The notes under the pieces: model-generated
What the model was told of the DNA's origin: nothing
Databases searched by the model: none
What the model saw: only the letters and a program-made list of their open reading frames with translations
Shown: piece after piece, positions 1 through 7,545 of the stretch
Numbering within the stretch: the first letter of the stretch is position 1
Layout of the letters: every line of letters begins with the position of its first letter
Source of the DNA: an uncultured Clostridium sp.
GTDB taxonomy: Bacteria > Bacillota > Clostridia > Lachnospirales > Lachnospiraceae
Assembly: GCA_934438135.1 (NCBI GenBank)
Contig: CAKSBP010000037.1
Location: forward strand, 1-29,624
Reading direction: 5' to 3'
Length of the DNA: 29,624 nt
Made by a program: the position numbers and the translations under genes

Positions 1-200
1 TTAGATAATATTTACTTACCAAAGTACGTATGCCAGCTACGCTGGCAGTAATCACTCAAGATTCCGAGAGATCATTCTATTTTTTATACAGGAAAAGGCA
101 GCTCATCTTTCTTCCTGCATACCTTTTATTCTATCACGTCTCCAGGGAATTGAAAAGAGTGAGGATTTGAAATCCTTTCTACAAAAAATGCAGAATGAGA
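1..200. other. Intergenic stretch without a gene
   Basis: No credible coding frame is seen on either strand. It contains a perfect 7-bp hairpin (31-37 with 41-47, loop TAC) without a U-run, and a weak 6-bp inverted repeat (CAGGAA...TTCCTG) at about 92-118. It may be the downstream flank of a gene lying outside the window. Confidence 0.5.
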
Positions 201-243
201 GAAAAAAATATACAGGGACCGCGCCTATTCTATCCCTGTATAT
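201..243 (-). terminator. Rho-independent terminator of the NSS symporter
   Basis: An 11-bp perfect stem (208-218 with 233-243) is followed on the minus strand by seven T residues. It lies 15 bases after the symporter stop codon. Confidence 0.9.
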
Positions 244-258
244 TTTCTATGTTTATTT

Positions 259-1632
259 TTAGAGTTTATTAATTCCTAATGTATTCAAGATAGAAGTAAT
301 TAAGATTAAAATCAGACATACTGGTGCAATATAACGAATCAGTACCCGGTAAAGTCTTTTTCGATGGAATGGAGCGCCATCTAATTCTACTTCCTCCTTG
401 ATTGCTTCCGGTTTAATAATATAACCAGCAAAAATACAGGTTAAGAATGCAACGATTGGCATTAACACACTGTTACTGATAAAGTCAAAGAAATCAAGAA
501 TATCCATTCCAATCAGCTTAATTCCAGACCATGCACCAAATCCAAGTGCAGACGGAACTGCAAGTAACATGGATACGAGAATTACAATCAGGCAGAGCTT
601 TACTCTGCTCAGATTTAACTTTTCCTGTAACATAGACACTAATGTTTCCATCAAGGAAATGGCAGATGTTAATGCTGCAAAAAGAACCAATATAAAGAAT
701 GCAGTTCCAATTACTCTTCCGAATTTCATGCTTGCAAACACATTTGGAAGTGTAACAAACATAAGACTTGGTCCAGAGCAAAGCAATGCATCAGTATCAC
801 CATTAGAAAATGCAAATACTGATGGAATAATAATTAAACCAGCCACAAATGCAATACCAGTATCAAAAATTTCAATCTGTCCCACACAGGTTTCCAAATG
901 GTCATTTTTACTCATATAGGAGCCATATGTGATCATAATCCCCATAGCCAGAGACATAGAGTAAAACAGCTGTCCCATAGCTGCAAATACGGCATTCATA
1001 GAAAAACGCCTGAAATCTGGTTTAATATAATAAAGAATACCTTCTTTTGCACCATCAATTGTCATAACATAAACTGCTATAAAAATAGAAAGTATAATAA
1101 GCGTTGGCATGAGAATTTTACTTGCTTTTTCAATTCCTTTCTGCACACCCATTACTACGATCGCTGCTGAGGCAATCATAAAAATTACCAAAAGAACAAC
1201 TGGTTCTGTTGTTCCTCCAATAAAATCAGAAAAATAACTGCTGCCAGTAGCAGCTGCCACATCATTTTTTACAAATACAAGTGCATACTTTAATACCCAG
1301 CCACCGATTACACAATAATATGGAAAGATAATTACAGGCACCAGACATGCCATATACCCTAAAAAAGTATATTTTTTGTTTAGAGATGCAAATGCACCTA
1401 GTGCACTTTTTCCTGTTTTACGCCCTATTGCGATTTCTGTAATCATTAGTGCAAATCCAAATGTTACTGCTAACACAAGGTAAATAAGCAGAAAGATACC
1501 GCCTCCATACTTTGCCGCAAGGTACGGGAATCTCCACAAATTACCTAATCCAACAGCCGATCCTGCTGCTGCCAGAATGAATCCAACTTTACTGGAAAAT
1601 GTATTGGAGCCATTTGTCTGTTTTTCTTTCAT
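259..1632 (-). CDS. Sodium-dependent symporter, NSS/SNF family
   Basis: This is a bacterial member of the neurotransmitter:sodium symporter family (LeuT/TnaT/MhsT fold), which takes up amino acids or similar small molecules with Na+ across the inner membrane. The 457-residue product has the usual bacterial length and about 11 hydrophobic segments. The first helix carries the hallmark AAAGSAVGLGNLWRFPY, where the unwound helix forms the Na+ and substrate site. The start is placed at ATG 1630-1632 because AGGAGG sits seven bases upstream; an in-frame start at 1695 would lie inside the promoter. The gene stands alone between its own promoter and terminator and is divergent from the DMT transporter gene. 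Substrate cannot be read from sequence; amino acids are the usual cargo. Confidence 0.9.
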   Translation of the reverse strand: MKEKQTNGSNTFSSKVGFILAAAGSAVGLGNLWRFPYLAAKYGGGIFLLIYLVLAVTFGFALMITEIAIGRKTGKSALGAFASLNKKYTFLGYMACLVPVIIFPYYCVIGGWVLKYALVFVKNDVAAATGSSYFSDFIGGTTEPVVLLVIFMIASAAIVVMGVQKGIEKASKILMPTLIILSIFIAVYVMTIDGAKEGILYYIKPDFRRFSMNAVFAAMGQLFYSMSLAMGIMITYGSYMSKNDHLETCVGQIEIFDTGIAFVAGLIIIPSVFAFSNGDTDALLCSGPSLMFVTLPNVFASMKFGRVIGTAFFILVLFAALTSAISLMETLVSMLQEKLNLSRVKLCLIVILVSMLLAVPSALGFGAWSGIKLIGMDILDFFDFISNSVLMPIVAFLTCIFAGYIIKPEAIKEEVELDGAPFHRKRLYRVLIRYIAPVCLILILITSILNTLGINKL

Positions 1633-1686
1633 AAATTTTCCTCCTAAATGCTTTATGTAAAGCCAGATTCGACTAAACATACAAAC

Positions 1687-1714
1687 ATTATACATGGTTT
1701 GTGTTAAATTTCAA
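1687..1714 (-). promoter_or_regulatory. Sigma-A promoter of the NSS symporter gene
   Basis: On the minus strand TTGAAA (1709-1714) is followed after 16 bp by a perfect TATAAT (1687-1692). It is back to back with the promoter of the DMT gene, with the two -35 boxes only 12 bp apart, so one regulator could act on both. Confidence 0.75.
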
Positions 1715-1726
1715 CACCTTAAAGCA

Positions 1727-1755
1727 TTGAAGTTGTCCTCAAAGTGTGTTACCAT
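1727..1755 (+). promoter_or_regulatory. Probable promoter of the DMT transporter gene
   Basis: TTGAAG (1727-1732), a 17-bp spacer and TACCAT (1750-1755) fit a sigma-A promoter. The start of transcription would fall near 1762, at the edge of the inverted repeat at 1764-1801. Confidence 0.55.
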
Positions 1756-1763
1756 GAAAACAC

Positions 1764-1801
1764 TTGTGAGAAAGAAAGCTCTTACAATACACTTCTCACA
1801 A
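1764..1801 (+). repeat. Inverted repeat at the DMT transcript 5' end
   Basis: TTGTGAGAA (1764-1772) and TTCTCACAA (1793-1801) form a perfect 9-bp inverted repeat with a 20-base loop, placed exactly where the transcript would begin. It could be an operator for a dimeric repressor or a 5'-UTR hairpin; the sequence does not decide between them. Confidence 0.6.
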
Positions 1802-1829
1802 CTTGGATAATAGAGAAGGGATGATATTT

Positions 1830-2678
1830 ATGAAACTTTGGGTTTTGCTTGTGCTATTATATGGGATTCTAAAGGGGTTTCGGGAAATTGTAAAAAAGAA
1901 AGCTCTGAACCAAAGCAGTTTAATGGAGGTTCTGTTTTTCTATACATTTATTGGTTTTCTTTGTATACTTCCTGATGCAAAAGATGCCTTTGATATACCT
2001 CCTACAATGATTGGATACATATTCATTAAGTCATTTATTATATTTATCGCATGGATACTTGGATTTACAGCTATTCAAAAACTTTCTGTAAGCCTTTACA
2101 GTGTTCTGGACTTATCCACCGTTCTTTTCTCCACTTTATATGGAGTTACTATTTTAAATGAAACGATGACAGCAAATCGTTTTGCTGGACTGATTTTTGT
2201 GCTTTTAGGACTGGTTTTGGTAAATCTAAACAGAAAAGACAAATCCGAAAAAACACATCCACGATTCATCTGCTTTGTCCTGATTGCAAGCCTTTTAAAT
2301 GCAACTTCTTCCATGATGGATAAAATTTTAATGCATGAAATCAGCAGCGGTCAGCTTCAGTTTTGGTTTATGCTTCTTATGTCACTGATGTATCTTGCTT
2401 ATATTATTGTAACGAAAACTAAAATTGACTGGAAACGTTTAAAGAAAAACTACTGGATTCTGATTCTTGGTGTCATGTCTGTTTTAGGTGACCGTGCCCT
2501 CTTTCTGGCAAATGGAATTCCAGACAGTAAGCTGACCGTTATGACTCTGTTAAAGCAATCTTCCTGTCTGATTACTATTATTGGCGGACGGATTTTCTTC
2601 AAAGAAAAACATATTTTGTACAAACTCTGCTGTGCCGCTATCGTAATTCTTGGTATCGGAATTGCACTGTCTGCTTAG
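1830..2678 (+). CDS. DMT superfamily (EamA-type) transporter
   Basis: This is a 282-residue membrane protein of the drug/metabolite transporter superfamily. It shows about ten hydrophobic helices arranged as two repeated halves joined by a charged linker near residues 135-145, as in EamA proteins. EamA members export or import metabolites; the substrate here is unknown. Start choice: the frame opens further upstream at TTG 1803, but AGAAGGG at 1814-1820 gives proper spacing only to ATG 1830, so the shorter form is preferred. It is the only gene on the plus strand in the window and forms its own unit, with a promoter upstream and a strong hairpin terminator 30 bp after its stop. Confidence 0.8.
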   Translation: MKLWVLLVLLYGILKGFREIVKKKALNQSSLMEVLFFYTFIGFLCILPDAKDAFDIPPTMIGYIFIKSFIIFIAWILGFTAIQKLSVSLYSVLDLSTVLFSTLYGVTILNETMTANRFAGLIFVLLGLVLVNLNRKDKSEKTHPRFICFVLIASLLNATSSMMDKILMHEISSGQLQFWFMLLMSLMYLAYIIVTKTKIDWKRLKKNYWILILGVMSVLGDRALFLANGIPDSKLTVMTLLKQSSCLITIIGGRIFFKEKHILYKLCCAAIVILGIGIALSA

Positions 2679-2707
2679 ATTTTCAGAGATAAAAATTTTT
2701 CTATTCC

Positions 2708-2741
2708 ACAAAAAACGGAGGACTAATCCCTCCGTTTTTTT
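2708..2741. terminator. Bidirectional terminator between DMT and GNAT genes
   Basis: A-run, CGGAGG, a seven-base loop, CCTCCG and a T-run form a symmetric hairpin with a U-tract on either strand. It serves the convergent DMT gene (+) and the acetyltransferase gene (-), whose TAA stop overlaps the last bases of the T-run. Confidence 0.9.
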
Positions 2742-3648
2742 AGCATTGATTCCATATTTTCATCCAGTTTTCCAGCTTTAGTGTCTGAAATCCTGCGTTT
2801 TCTAAGATTTTCCGATTTTCCAGACTAGGAATAATAAAAATTGTATTTGCACCAATTTCTATACAATTTTTAATCATTTCCTGAATACAAATCTGTTCCA
2901 ACCCCATATTCTGATACCCACTACCGCACACTAGTGGTTCAATATAAGTTACTTTTGTACTCTGATCAAACCATACTCCGCAGAACGCAGCATAATTTCC
3001 ATACTTATCTAAAATAACCGGACAAAGCTCTTTCTGATACTGAAACCAAGCCTGCTTCACTGGCAGATAAATATCATCATGAAACCTAGGAGGCTCACCT
3101 GGATAATGCAGGGCATCCCAAATCAGCCGGCTCAGTTTATCAAAATCATACACCTCATCCAGACATCTTTTCTGAAATCCCAACGGCATCTGCTCTTCTT
3201 CCATGTCTTTTTCTACATTTCGATAAAAAAGATTTCCCGTTCCACATTTTTCAAAATGATGCTTTTTCAATACCTTATCTGCACTTGGTATGGTTTCTGG
3301 TGAGCTGGTTCGAATATATCGGTTTCCTTCTCGATTCGTACCACAAAATTTCTTTTCCGCATAAGCAACCATATCATCAAACAATTCCATATATTCTGGA
3401 TGAATATCAATACTGACATTTCCCAGACCTGGTCCAGACAAATGCACCATGCCAACAACCTGATTCTTATCTTCCCAGATCCCACTTTCTTCATGATGAA
3501 ACATGGGATAACTTGGGTACTGCTGAATGCACTGCCACATAACCCTCAGATAACCATAAAGATAGTTATCACATCTGTAAAGCGTCTCATAAAAGCTTAA
3601 AATTTTCATCTGATCTTTATTACTATATTTGTGAAATAATGTAGCCAC
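2740..3648 (-). CDS. GNAT family acetyltransferase with two GNAT-like halves
   Basis: The 302-residue protein is about twice the length of a single GNAT domain. The C-terminal half (about 160-302) is the more canonical: a strand ending IEPLVC, then GSGYQNMGL in the position of the acetyl-CoA pyrophosphate loop, GAN, and the ending NRKILENAGF typical of GNAT folds. The N-terminal half (about 1-150) has a second, weaker GNAT-like pattern (VVGMVHLSGPG...IDIHPEY). Such tandem proteins transfer acetyl groups from acetyl-CoA to small amines or peptides, but the substrate here is not predictable. The start is GTG 3646-3648 with AGGGGG ten bases upstream. It is downstream of truA in the same direction, separated by a hairpin, so it is probably a separate unit. 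Confidence 0.75.
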   Translation of the reverse strand: MATLFHKYSNKDQMKILSFYETLYRCDNYLYGYLRVMWQCIQQYPSYPMFHHEESGIWEDKNQVVGMVHLSGPGLGNVSIDIHPEYMELFDDMVAYAEKKFCGTNREGNRYIRTSSPETIPSADKVLKKHHFEKCGTGNLFYRNVEKDMEEEQMPLGFQKRCLDEVYDFDKLSRLIWDALHYPGEPPRFHDDIYLPVKQAWFQYQKELCPVILDKYGNYAAFCGVWFDQSTKVTYIEPLVCGSGYQNMGLEQICIQEMIKNCIEIGANTIFIIPSLENRKILENAGFQTLKLENWMKIWNQC

Positions 3649-3721
3649 ACAGATATTCCCCCTTTATCCATTACTACAACTCATAATTCAACTCTATGCT
3701 TCACAAGTATATGTATTTTCA

Positions 3722-3746
3722 CAGCAGGGGTCACCAAACCCTGCTG
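3722..3746. terminator. Hairpin between truA and the GNAT gene
   Basis: CAGCAGGG (3722-3729) and CCCTGCTG (3739-3746) form a perfect 8-bp stem 32 bp after the truA stop. There is no good U-run on the minus strand, so it is at best a weak terminator or an RNA-stabilising hairpin. Confidence 0.5.
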
Positions 3747-3778
3747 CAAAATTTATTCTTTCGTACTTTTATTTAGAC

Positions 3779-4522
3779 TTATTCATACTCAATTTCCTGT
3801 AAAAATAATCCCTGTGGATCTGCTGGCTCACTGGCCATTTCCTCTGACGCAGGGTCAAAAATCTTTTCAATCACATCTACCGGACGATCCCCTAAACCAA
3901 TCTCAAGTAGTGTGCTCATCAACATTCTTGCCATATTATGAAGAAAATCATTGGCACGGATTGTAATCTGTATTTCTTTTAAATCCTGATAAATATCAAT
4001 ATCATAGATTTCTTTTACCGTAGACTTCGTCTTCTTAACTGTCGAAAATTTCTTAAAATCGTGACTTCCAATCAGTAATTGTGCGGCTGCTTTCATCTTT
4101 TCAATATCTGGTGTATGAAAACTGTAATAAGTATACTTTCGATCAAATACACAAGGTACATCCCCAACTGCTATACGGTAAAGATATGTTCTTGACTTCG
4201 CATTCAGGCTGGCGTGAAAACGTTCCGGTGCCTCTTCTACTTCTATTACGGCAATGTCTCTTGGAAGATAACGGCTGAAATACTGTTTCATCTCCCAAGT
4301 CTTCAAATTAGAAGATGTTTTAAAATTAGCAGTCTGAGCATATGCGTGTACACCAACTTCTGTCCTGCTGCCACAAAAGAGTTCCACATTTTCATTGGTC
4401 ATCTTCTGAATTACCTGGAGAAGCTTATTTTCTATCGTAGAAATTCCTTCCCCCTTCTCCAAGCGTTTCCATCCCGTATAACGTCCTCCATCATACTCAA
4501 TTGTTAGCTTTATATTTCTCAT
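3779..4522 (-). CDS. truA: TruA-family tRNA pseudouridine synthase, divergent active site
   Basis: TruA converts uridines 38-40 of the tRNA anticodon arm to pseudouridine. The 247-residue length, the N-terminal strand MRNIKLTIEYDG, the central RTYLYRI strand, HDFKKFS and the late FLHNMARML segment all place this protein in the family. The catalytic loop is aberrant: the family signature GRTDAGVHA reads SRTEVGVHA (residues 52-60), so the nucleophilic Asp is Glu55 (codon GAA) and the preceding Gly is Ser. The late motif also departs from the usual FLYHMVRN pattern. It may be a second TruA paralogue with changed or lost catalysis while a canonical TruA is encoded elsewhere; that is inference. 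The start is ATG 4520-4522 behind AGGTG. No co-transcribed ribosomal protein genes, the common truA context, are present. Confidence 0.8.
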   Translation of the reverse strand: MRNIKLTIEYDGGRYTGWKRLEKGEGISTIENKLLQVIQKMTNENVELFCGSRTEVGVHAYAQTANFKTSSNLKTWEMKQYFSRYLPRDIAVIEVEEAPERFHASLNAKSRTYLYRIAVGDVPCVFDRKYTYYSFHTPDIEKMKAAAQLLIGSHDFKKFSTVKKTKSTVKEIYDIDIYQDLKEIQITIRANDFLHNMARMLMSTLLEIGLGDRPVDVIEKIFDPASEEMASEPADPQGLFLQEIEYE

Positions 4523-4866
4523 GTTTCACCTGTTTTCCTATCGTATTATACAATCCATTTCATTGGTGCATATAAAAAATAACCTTTCTTCATTTATTAT
4601 TATAGCCAAGTACCTATAAAATTACAATTTTTTTATTCTTCATTAATAGTGTATTTTATGTAATGAAGCAAGGAGTAGTAAACAGCTTTCTCCTATTAAT
4701 GGGAAAAACAGCATTTTATGCTGCAATTATTATCATTTTCATTTCTTAAATTCTTATGACATAATTTTCTACATCTTGCACAGATTAAATTGTGTTTTTT
4801 CTACTATTCACTATAATTGTAATTAAATAATTAATAAGCAAAACATCTTTTTGTAGAAAACACTTC
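4523..4866. other. AT-rich intergenic region upstream of truA
   Basis: No coding frame is seen. A perfect minus-strand TATAAT at 4545-4550 is a plausible truA -10 box about 22 bases before the start codon, but no good -35 lies at 17 bp. A small perfect hairpin CAGCAT-TTT-ATGCTG lies near 4709-4723. Nothing else is recognised. Confidence 0.45.
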
Positions 4867-4874
4867 ATGATTAT

Positions 4875-5000
4875 AACCAGTATCGGTTCGATGCTACTAT
4901 ACAGTTTTAGTCCGAAATCCTCTCTCTATTATCTAAGAAGGATATGGGCTCTCCACTCACACGCAAAATTGTATATTGTTTTTTCTTTCCGATACTGGTT
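4875..5000. repeat. 12-bp inverted repeat enclosing about 100 bp
   Basis: AACCAGTATCGG (4875-4886) and its exact reverse complement (4989-5000) bracket 102 bp. Allowing one bulged T, the pairing extends outward by four more bases (TTAT with ATAA). The enclosed DNA has no credible gene. It sits downstream of the metY terminator. It may be a structured RNA, a small inverted-repeat element or a leftover of one. Confidence 0.55.
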
Positions 5001-5038
5001 TATAATATATTTTTCTAACAGAGGCTTGATTTCTAGTA

Positions 5039-5077
5039 AAAAAAGACCGCACAGCCATTCCTCCATACGGTCTTTTC
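5039..5077 (-). terminator. Rho-independent terminator of metY
   Basis: AAAAGACCG (5042-5050) pairs with CGGTCTTTT (5069-5077), and seven T residues follow on the minus strand. It starts 16 bases after the metY stop. Confidence 0.9.
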
Positions 5078-5092
5078 ACTATATTCATATTT

Positions 5093-6403
5093 CTATTCCA
5101 CTGCCTTAAACGCTTCATCCAAATCCGTAATAATATCATCAATATTTTCAATACCGATAGATAAACGAATTGTATTTGGTTTAATTCCACATCCCTCTAA
5201 CTCTGCTTCAGAAAGCTGTGCATGTGTTGTTGTCGCTGGATGAATCACCAGAGACTTGGCATCTGCTACATTTGCCAAAAGTGAGAACAATTCCAGATTA
5301 TCAATAAAATCTTTTGCCTTTTGAGCATCCCCCTTGATTTCAAAAGTAAAAATAGAACCTCCGCCATTTGGGAAATACTTCTGATACAGTCTCTGCTGTT
5401 CGGGATCACTGCTGACAGATGGGTGATGTACCTTTTCTACCAATGGATGATTTTTTAAATACTCTACTACCTTCAATGCATTCTGCACATGACGTTCTAC
5501 TCGAAGTGATAACGTCTCCAATCCCTGTAAGAAAATGAAGGAATGGATTGGAGAAATGGTTGCACCTGTGTCACGAAGCAGGATAGCTCTGACTTTTGTT
5601 ACAAATGCTGCTGGTCCACATGCTTTTGTAAAACTGATGCCGTGATAGCTTGGATTTGGTTCCGTTAAAGATGGGAACTTGCCAGATGCTTCCCAATCAA
5701 ACTTTCCACCTTCTACGATGACACCACCAATTGTAGTTCCATGACCACCAATAAATTTCGTTGCAGAATGAACGACAATGTCAGCTCCATATTCAATTGG
5801 TCTTACCAGATACGGGGTTGCAAAGGTATTATCTACAACCAAAGGAATTTTATTTGCATGGGCAATTTTCGCAACGGCTTCAATATCAACTACATCTGAG
5901 TTCGGATTTCCAAGGGTCTCAATGAATACGGCTCTTGTATTTTCTTGAATAGCATCTTCAATTGCCACTGGATCAGAAGGGTCTACAAATGTTGCCTGAA
6001 TTCCATATTCCGGAAGTGTGTGCTGTAACAAGTTAAATGTTCCACCATAAATGTTATTGGCAGCTACAATATGTTCTCCATTGTGTGCTAGAGTCTGTAA
6101 TGCATAGGCAACTGCTGCTGCTCCGGACGCAACTGCCAGCGCTGCTGAACCACCCTCTAATGCTGCAATTCTCTTTTCAAATACATCCTCGGTCGGATTC
6201 GTCAGTCTTCCATAAATATTTCCCGGATCCTCCAGTCCAAAACGTGCTGCTGCATGGTCACAGTTTTTAAATACATAAGAAGAAGTCTGATAAATTGGTA
6301 CAGCCCTTGCATCTGTAACCGAATCTGGTGTTTCCTGTCCTACGTGTAATTGTAATGTTTCAAATTTAAATTTTCTATTTTCTCTTGATAATTTTTCGCT
6401 CAT
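5093..6403 (-). CDS. metY: O-acetylhomoserine aminocarboxypropyltransferase (sulfhydrylase)
   Basis: This PLP enzyme of the Cys/Met metabolism family condenses O-acetylhomoserine with sulfide to give homocysteine, the direct sulfhydrylation route to methionine. The 436-residue length is typical of MetY/Met17 and longer than MetB/MetC (about 380-400). Seen: a TLQLHVGQ N-terminus, the YQTSSYVF motif, NIYGRLTNPT, a cofactor-contacting DNTFATP (about 191-197) and the Schiff-base lysine in HSATKFIGGHG (Lys216). The FDWEASGKFP and NPSYHG insert is characteristic of the O-acetylhomoserine branch. The start is ATG 6401-6403 behind AAAGGATGGAG. It is monocistronic with its own terminator, and its 5' leader carries a promoter, an early hairpin and a short ORF, suggesting control by sulfur amino acid supply. 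A related substrate such as O-acetylserine cannot be fully excluded. Confidence 0.93.
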   Translation of the reverse strand: MSEKLSRENRKFKFETLQLHVGQETPDSVTDARAVPIYQTSSYVFKNCDHAAARFGLEDPGNIYGRLTNPTEDVFEKRIAALEGGSAALAVASGAAAVAYALQTLAHNGEHIVAANNIYGGTFNLLQHTLPEYGIQATFVDPSDPVAIEDAIQENTRAVFIETLGNPNSDVVDIEAVAKIAHANKIPLVVDNTFATPYLVRPIEYGADIVVHSATKFIGGHGTTIGGVIVEGGKFDWEASGKFPSLTEPNPSYHGISFTKACGPAAFVTKVRAILLRDTGATISPIHSFIFLQGLETLSLRVERHVQNALKVVEYLKNHPLVEKVHHPSVSSDPEQQRLYQKYFPNGGGSIFTFEIKGDAQKAKDFIDNLELFSLLANVADAKSLVIHPATTTHAQLSEAELEGCGIKPNTIRLSIGIENIDDIITDLDEAFKAVE

Positions 6404-6469
6404 ATGTGCTCCATCCTTTCATGCTTCAATAATAAACCAAATATTCCTATCTACTTATTTAAATCAGGA

Positions 6470-6529
6470 TTAACTGCACATTCGCTCTTCCACTACTACT
6501 ATTTTATGTATGATAAATCGATAACTCAT
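6470..6529 (-). CDS. Putative 19-residue leader peptide upstream of metY
   Basis: A short frame behind a strong Shine-Dalgarno (AAAGGAG five bases before ATG 6527-6529) encodes MSYRFIIHKIVVVEERMCS and stops with TAA 66 bases before metY. Its last three sense codons are Met, Cys and Ser, fitting amino acids for a gene of sulfur assimilation. The ATG-TGC codons (6476-6481) are the reverse complement of the GCACAT directly preceding the metY start codon (6404-6409), so ribosome position on the leader could decide access to the metY start. Short uORFs ending in Cys-containing motifs are known upstream of sulfur metabolism genes in actinobacteria; whether this peptide is analogous is inference. 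There is no sign of a signal peptide or a cellular function for the peptide itself. Confidence 0.55.
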   Translation of the reverse strand: MSYRFIIHKIVVVEERMCS

Positions 6530-6567
6530 GACTTCTCCTTTCCAAGCTGTCAACCAGATACCCTTAT

Positions 6568-6591
6568 AAAAAACAGGGAGGAATTCCTCCC
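6568..6591 (-). terminator. Terminator-like hairpin in the metY leader
   Basis: A 16-nt perfect palindrome (6576-6591) folds on the minus strand into GGGAGG-AATT-CCTCCC and is followed by TGTTTTTT. It lies after the consensus promoter and before the short leader ORF, so it is placed as an attenuator. It could also simply end transcripts coming from the upstream phospholipase-like gene. Confidence 0.7.
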
Positions 6592-6629
6592 CACTTAATT
6601 TTAATTGAGAACTATTTATTATGGTTACG

Positions 6630-6658
6630 ATTATAATTGATATATCATACTTTGTCAA
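6630..6658 (-). promoter_or_regulatory. Perfect consensus sigma-A promoter of the metY leader
   Basis: TTGACA (6653-6658), a 17-bp spacer and TATAAT (6630-6635) match the consensus at all twelve positions. Transcription would start near 6623. An inverted repeat TATGTGT/ACACATA (6666-6672 with 6705-6711) lies eight bases upstream of the -35 box and may be an operator or chance. Such a strong core promoter suggests that control is exerted by a repressor or within the leader. Confidence 0.9.
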
Positions 6659-6716
6659 TAGGAATTATGTGTATATCAGTTTCTTCTAATATACTATCTT
6701 TATAACACATACTATT

Positions 6717-7499
6717 TTATTTATAATTACGATTAAATCTTATATTTAGAGGGGCATTGCTACATCTTCCTTCATAATATTCCTGCACAATTACTGTCGA
6801 AGGTTTTACTGCCTGAAAAAGTTTCTTTTCTAGCCACTGACTAGTCTGGATACATTCCAAATCAGGTTTCTCGGGCATTAAAAGGCCAGACAGTTTTTTA
6901 TACTGCCCTGTCAAATGAAATGCTCCTTTTAACAATGCTCGTTCCAATTTTGTGGGTGCCTGAAGTTTCTTTGTAGTCGATATCATATAATCGAGAGATT
7001 TCCAAATAATCTTTTCTGTAGCCTCTGAAAAAAACGGCTGAATCAATGCGGCATTTTTCTTTGTTGCAAAAATATGACCTGTCAGATTTTCTCTTATCGG
7101 ATTTTTTCCTTCTTTGCAAAGCAGGTACCGATCAAAATCCGACTCCTGCTTAAAATGTTCTGCAATCCCCTTCTCTGCATTGGCATTAATATAGGGATGG
7201 CATTCACTATCCAGCATAAAATGACAGATAAATCCCAGAATATACGCCATTTCTTCTGGATTTTTTATCTTCTCCCTGGCTGCCTGAAAAAATGGCAGTG
7301 CATTTTCATTATGAAGCCGACTTCCCATCCTTGTAATCCGGTTACCGATCAGCAGTGGACGATAAAAGAAACAAATATCCGGCCCATGAAGACCAATTGA
7401 ATATAATTCCTTATTTTCTTCAATTAGATTTTTTACCTCTCCATTCAAATGTTTCAAAACCTCTTTGCCAAATATATAGTGCGCATATACAGAAGGCAT
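6717..7499 (-). CDS. Zinc-dependent phospholipase C-like protein
   Basis: The 260-residue product starts MPSVYAHYIFG and contains GLHGPDI (about 53-59) and HFMLDSECHPY (about 113-123). These His/Asp positions resemble the metal ligands of the zinc-dependent phospholipase C / S1-P1 nuclease fold (Pfam Zn_dep_PLPC type) common in Clostridia. No signal peptide is visible, in contrast with secreted toxins such as alpha-toxin, so this is probably a cytoplasmic hydrolase of unknown substrate rather than a virulence factor. The start is ATG 7497-7499 after AGAGGGG. It follows the unknown 91-residue gene by 46 bp and is likely co-transcribed with it and the HAD gene. Confidence 0.7.
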   Translation of the reverse strand: MPSVYAHYIFGKEVLKHLNGEVKNLIEENKELYSIGLHGPDICFFYRPLLIGNRITRMGSRLHNENALPFFQAAREKIKNPEEMAYILGFICHFMLDSECHPYINANAEKGIAEHFKQESDFDRYLLCKEGKNPIRENLTGHIFATKKNAALIQPFFSEATEKIIWKSLDYMISTTKKLQAPTKLERALLKGAFHLTGQYKKLSGLLMPEKPDLECIQTSQWLEKKLFQAVKPSTVIVQEYYEGRCSNAPLNIRFNRNYK

Positions 7500-7545
7500 C
7501 TAATCCCCTCTTTCCTTTTTGCAAAATTGTCCATCAATATTTTAA

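Noticed and set aside
6404..6716. S-box or T-box riboswitch before metY
   Set aside because: Expected for a methionine gene, but the leader from the consensus promoter to the hairpin is only about 55 bases, and no conserved S-box core or T-box sequence was seen.
6717..7499. Secreted alpha-toxin-like phospholipase
   Set aside because: No signal peptide and no C-terminal membrane-binding domain; the protein is short and probably cytoplasmic.
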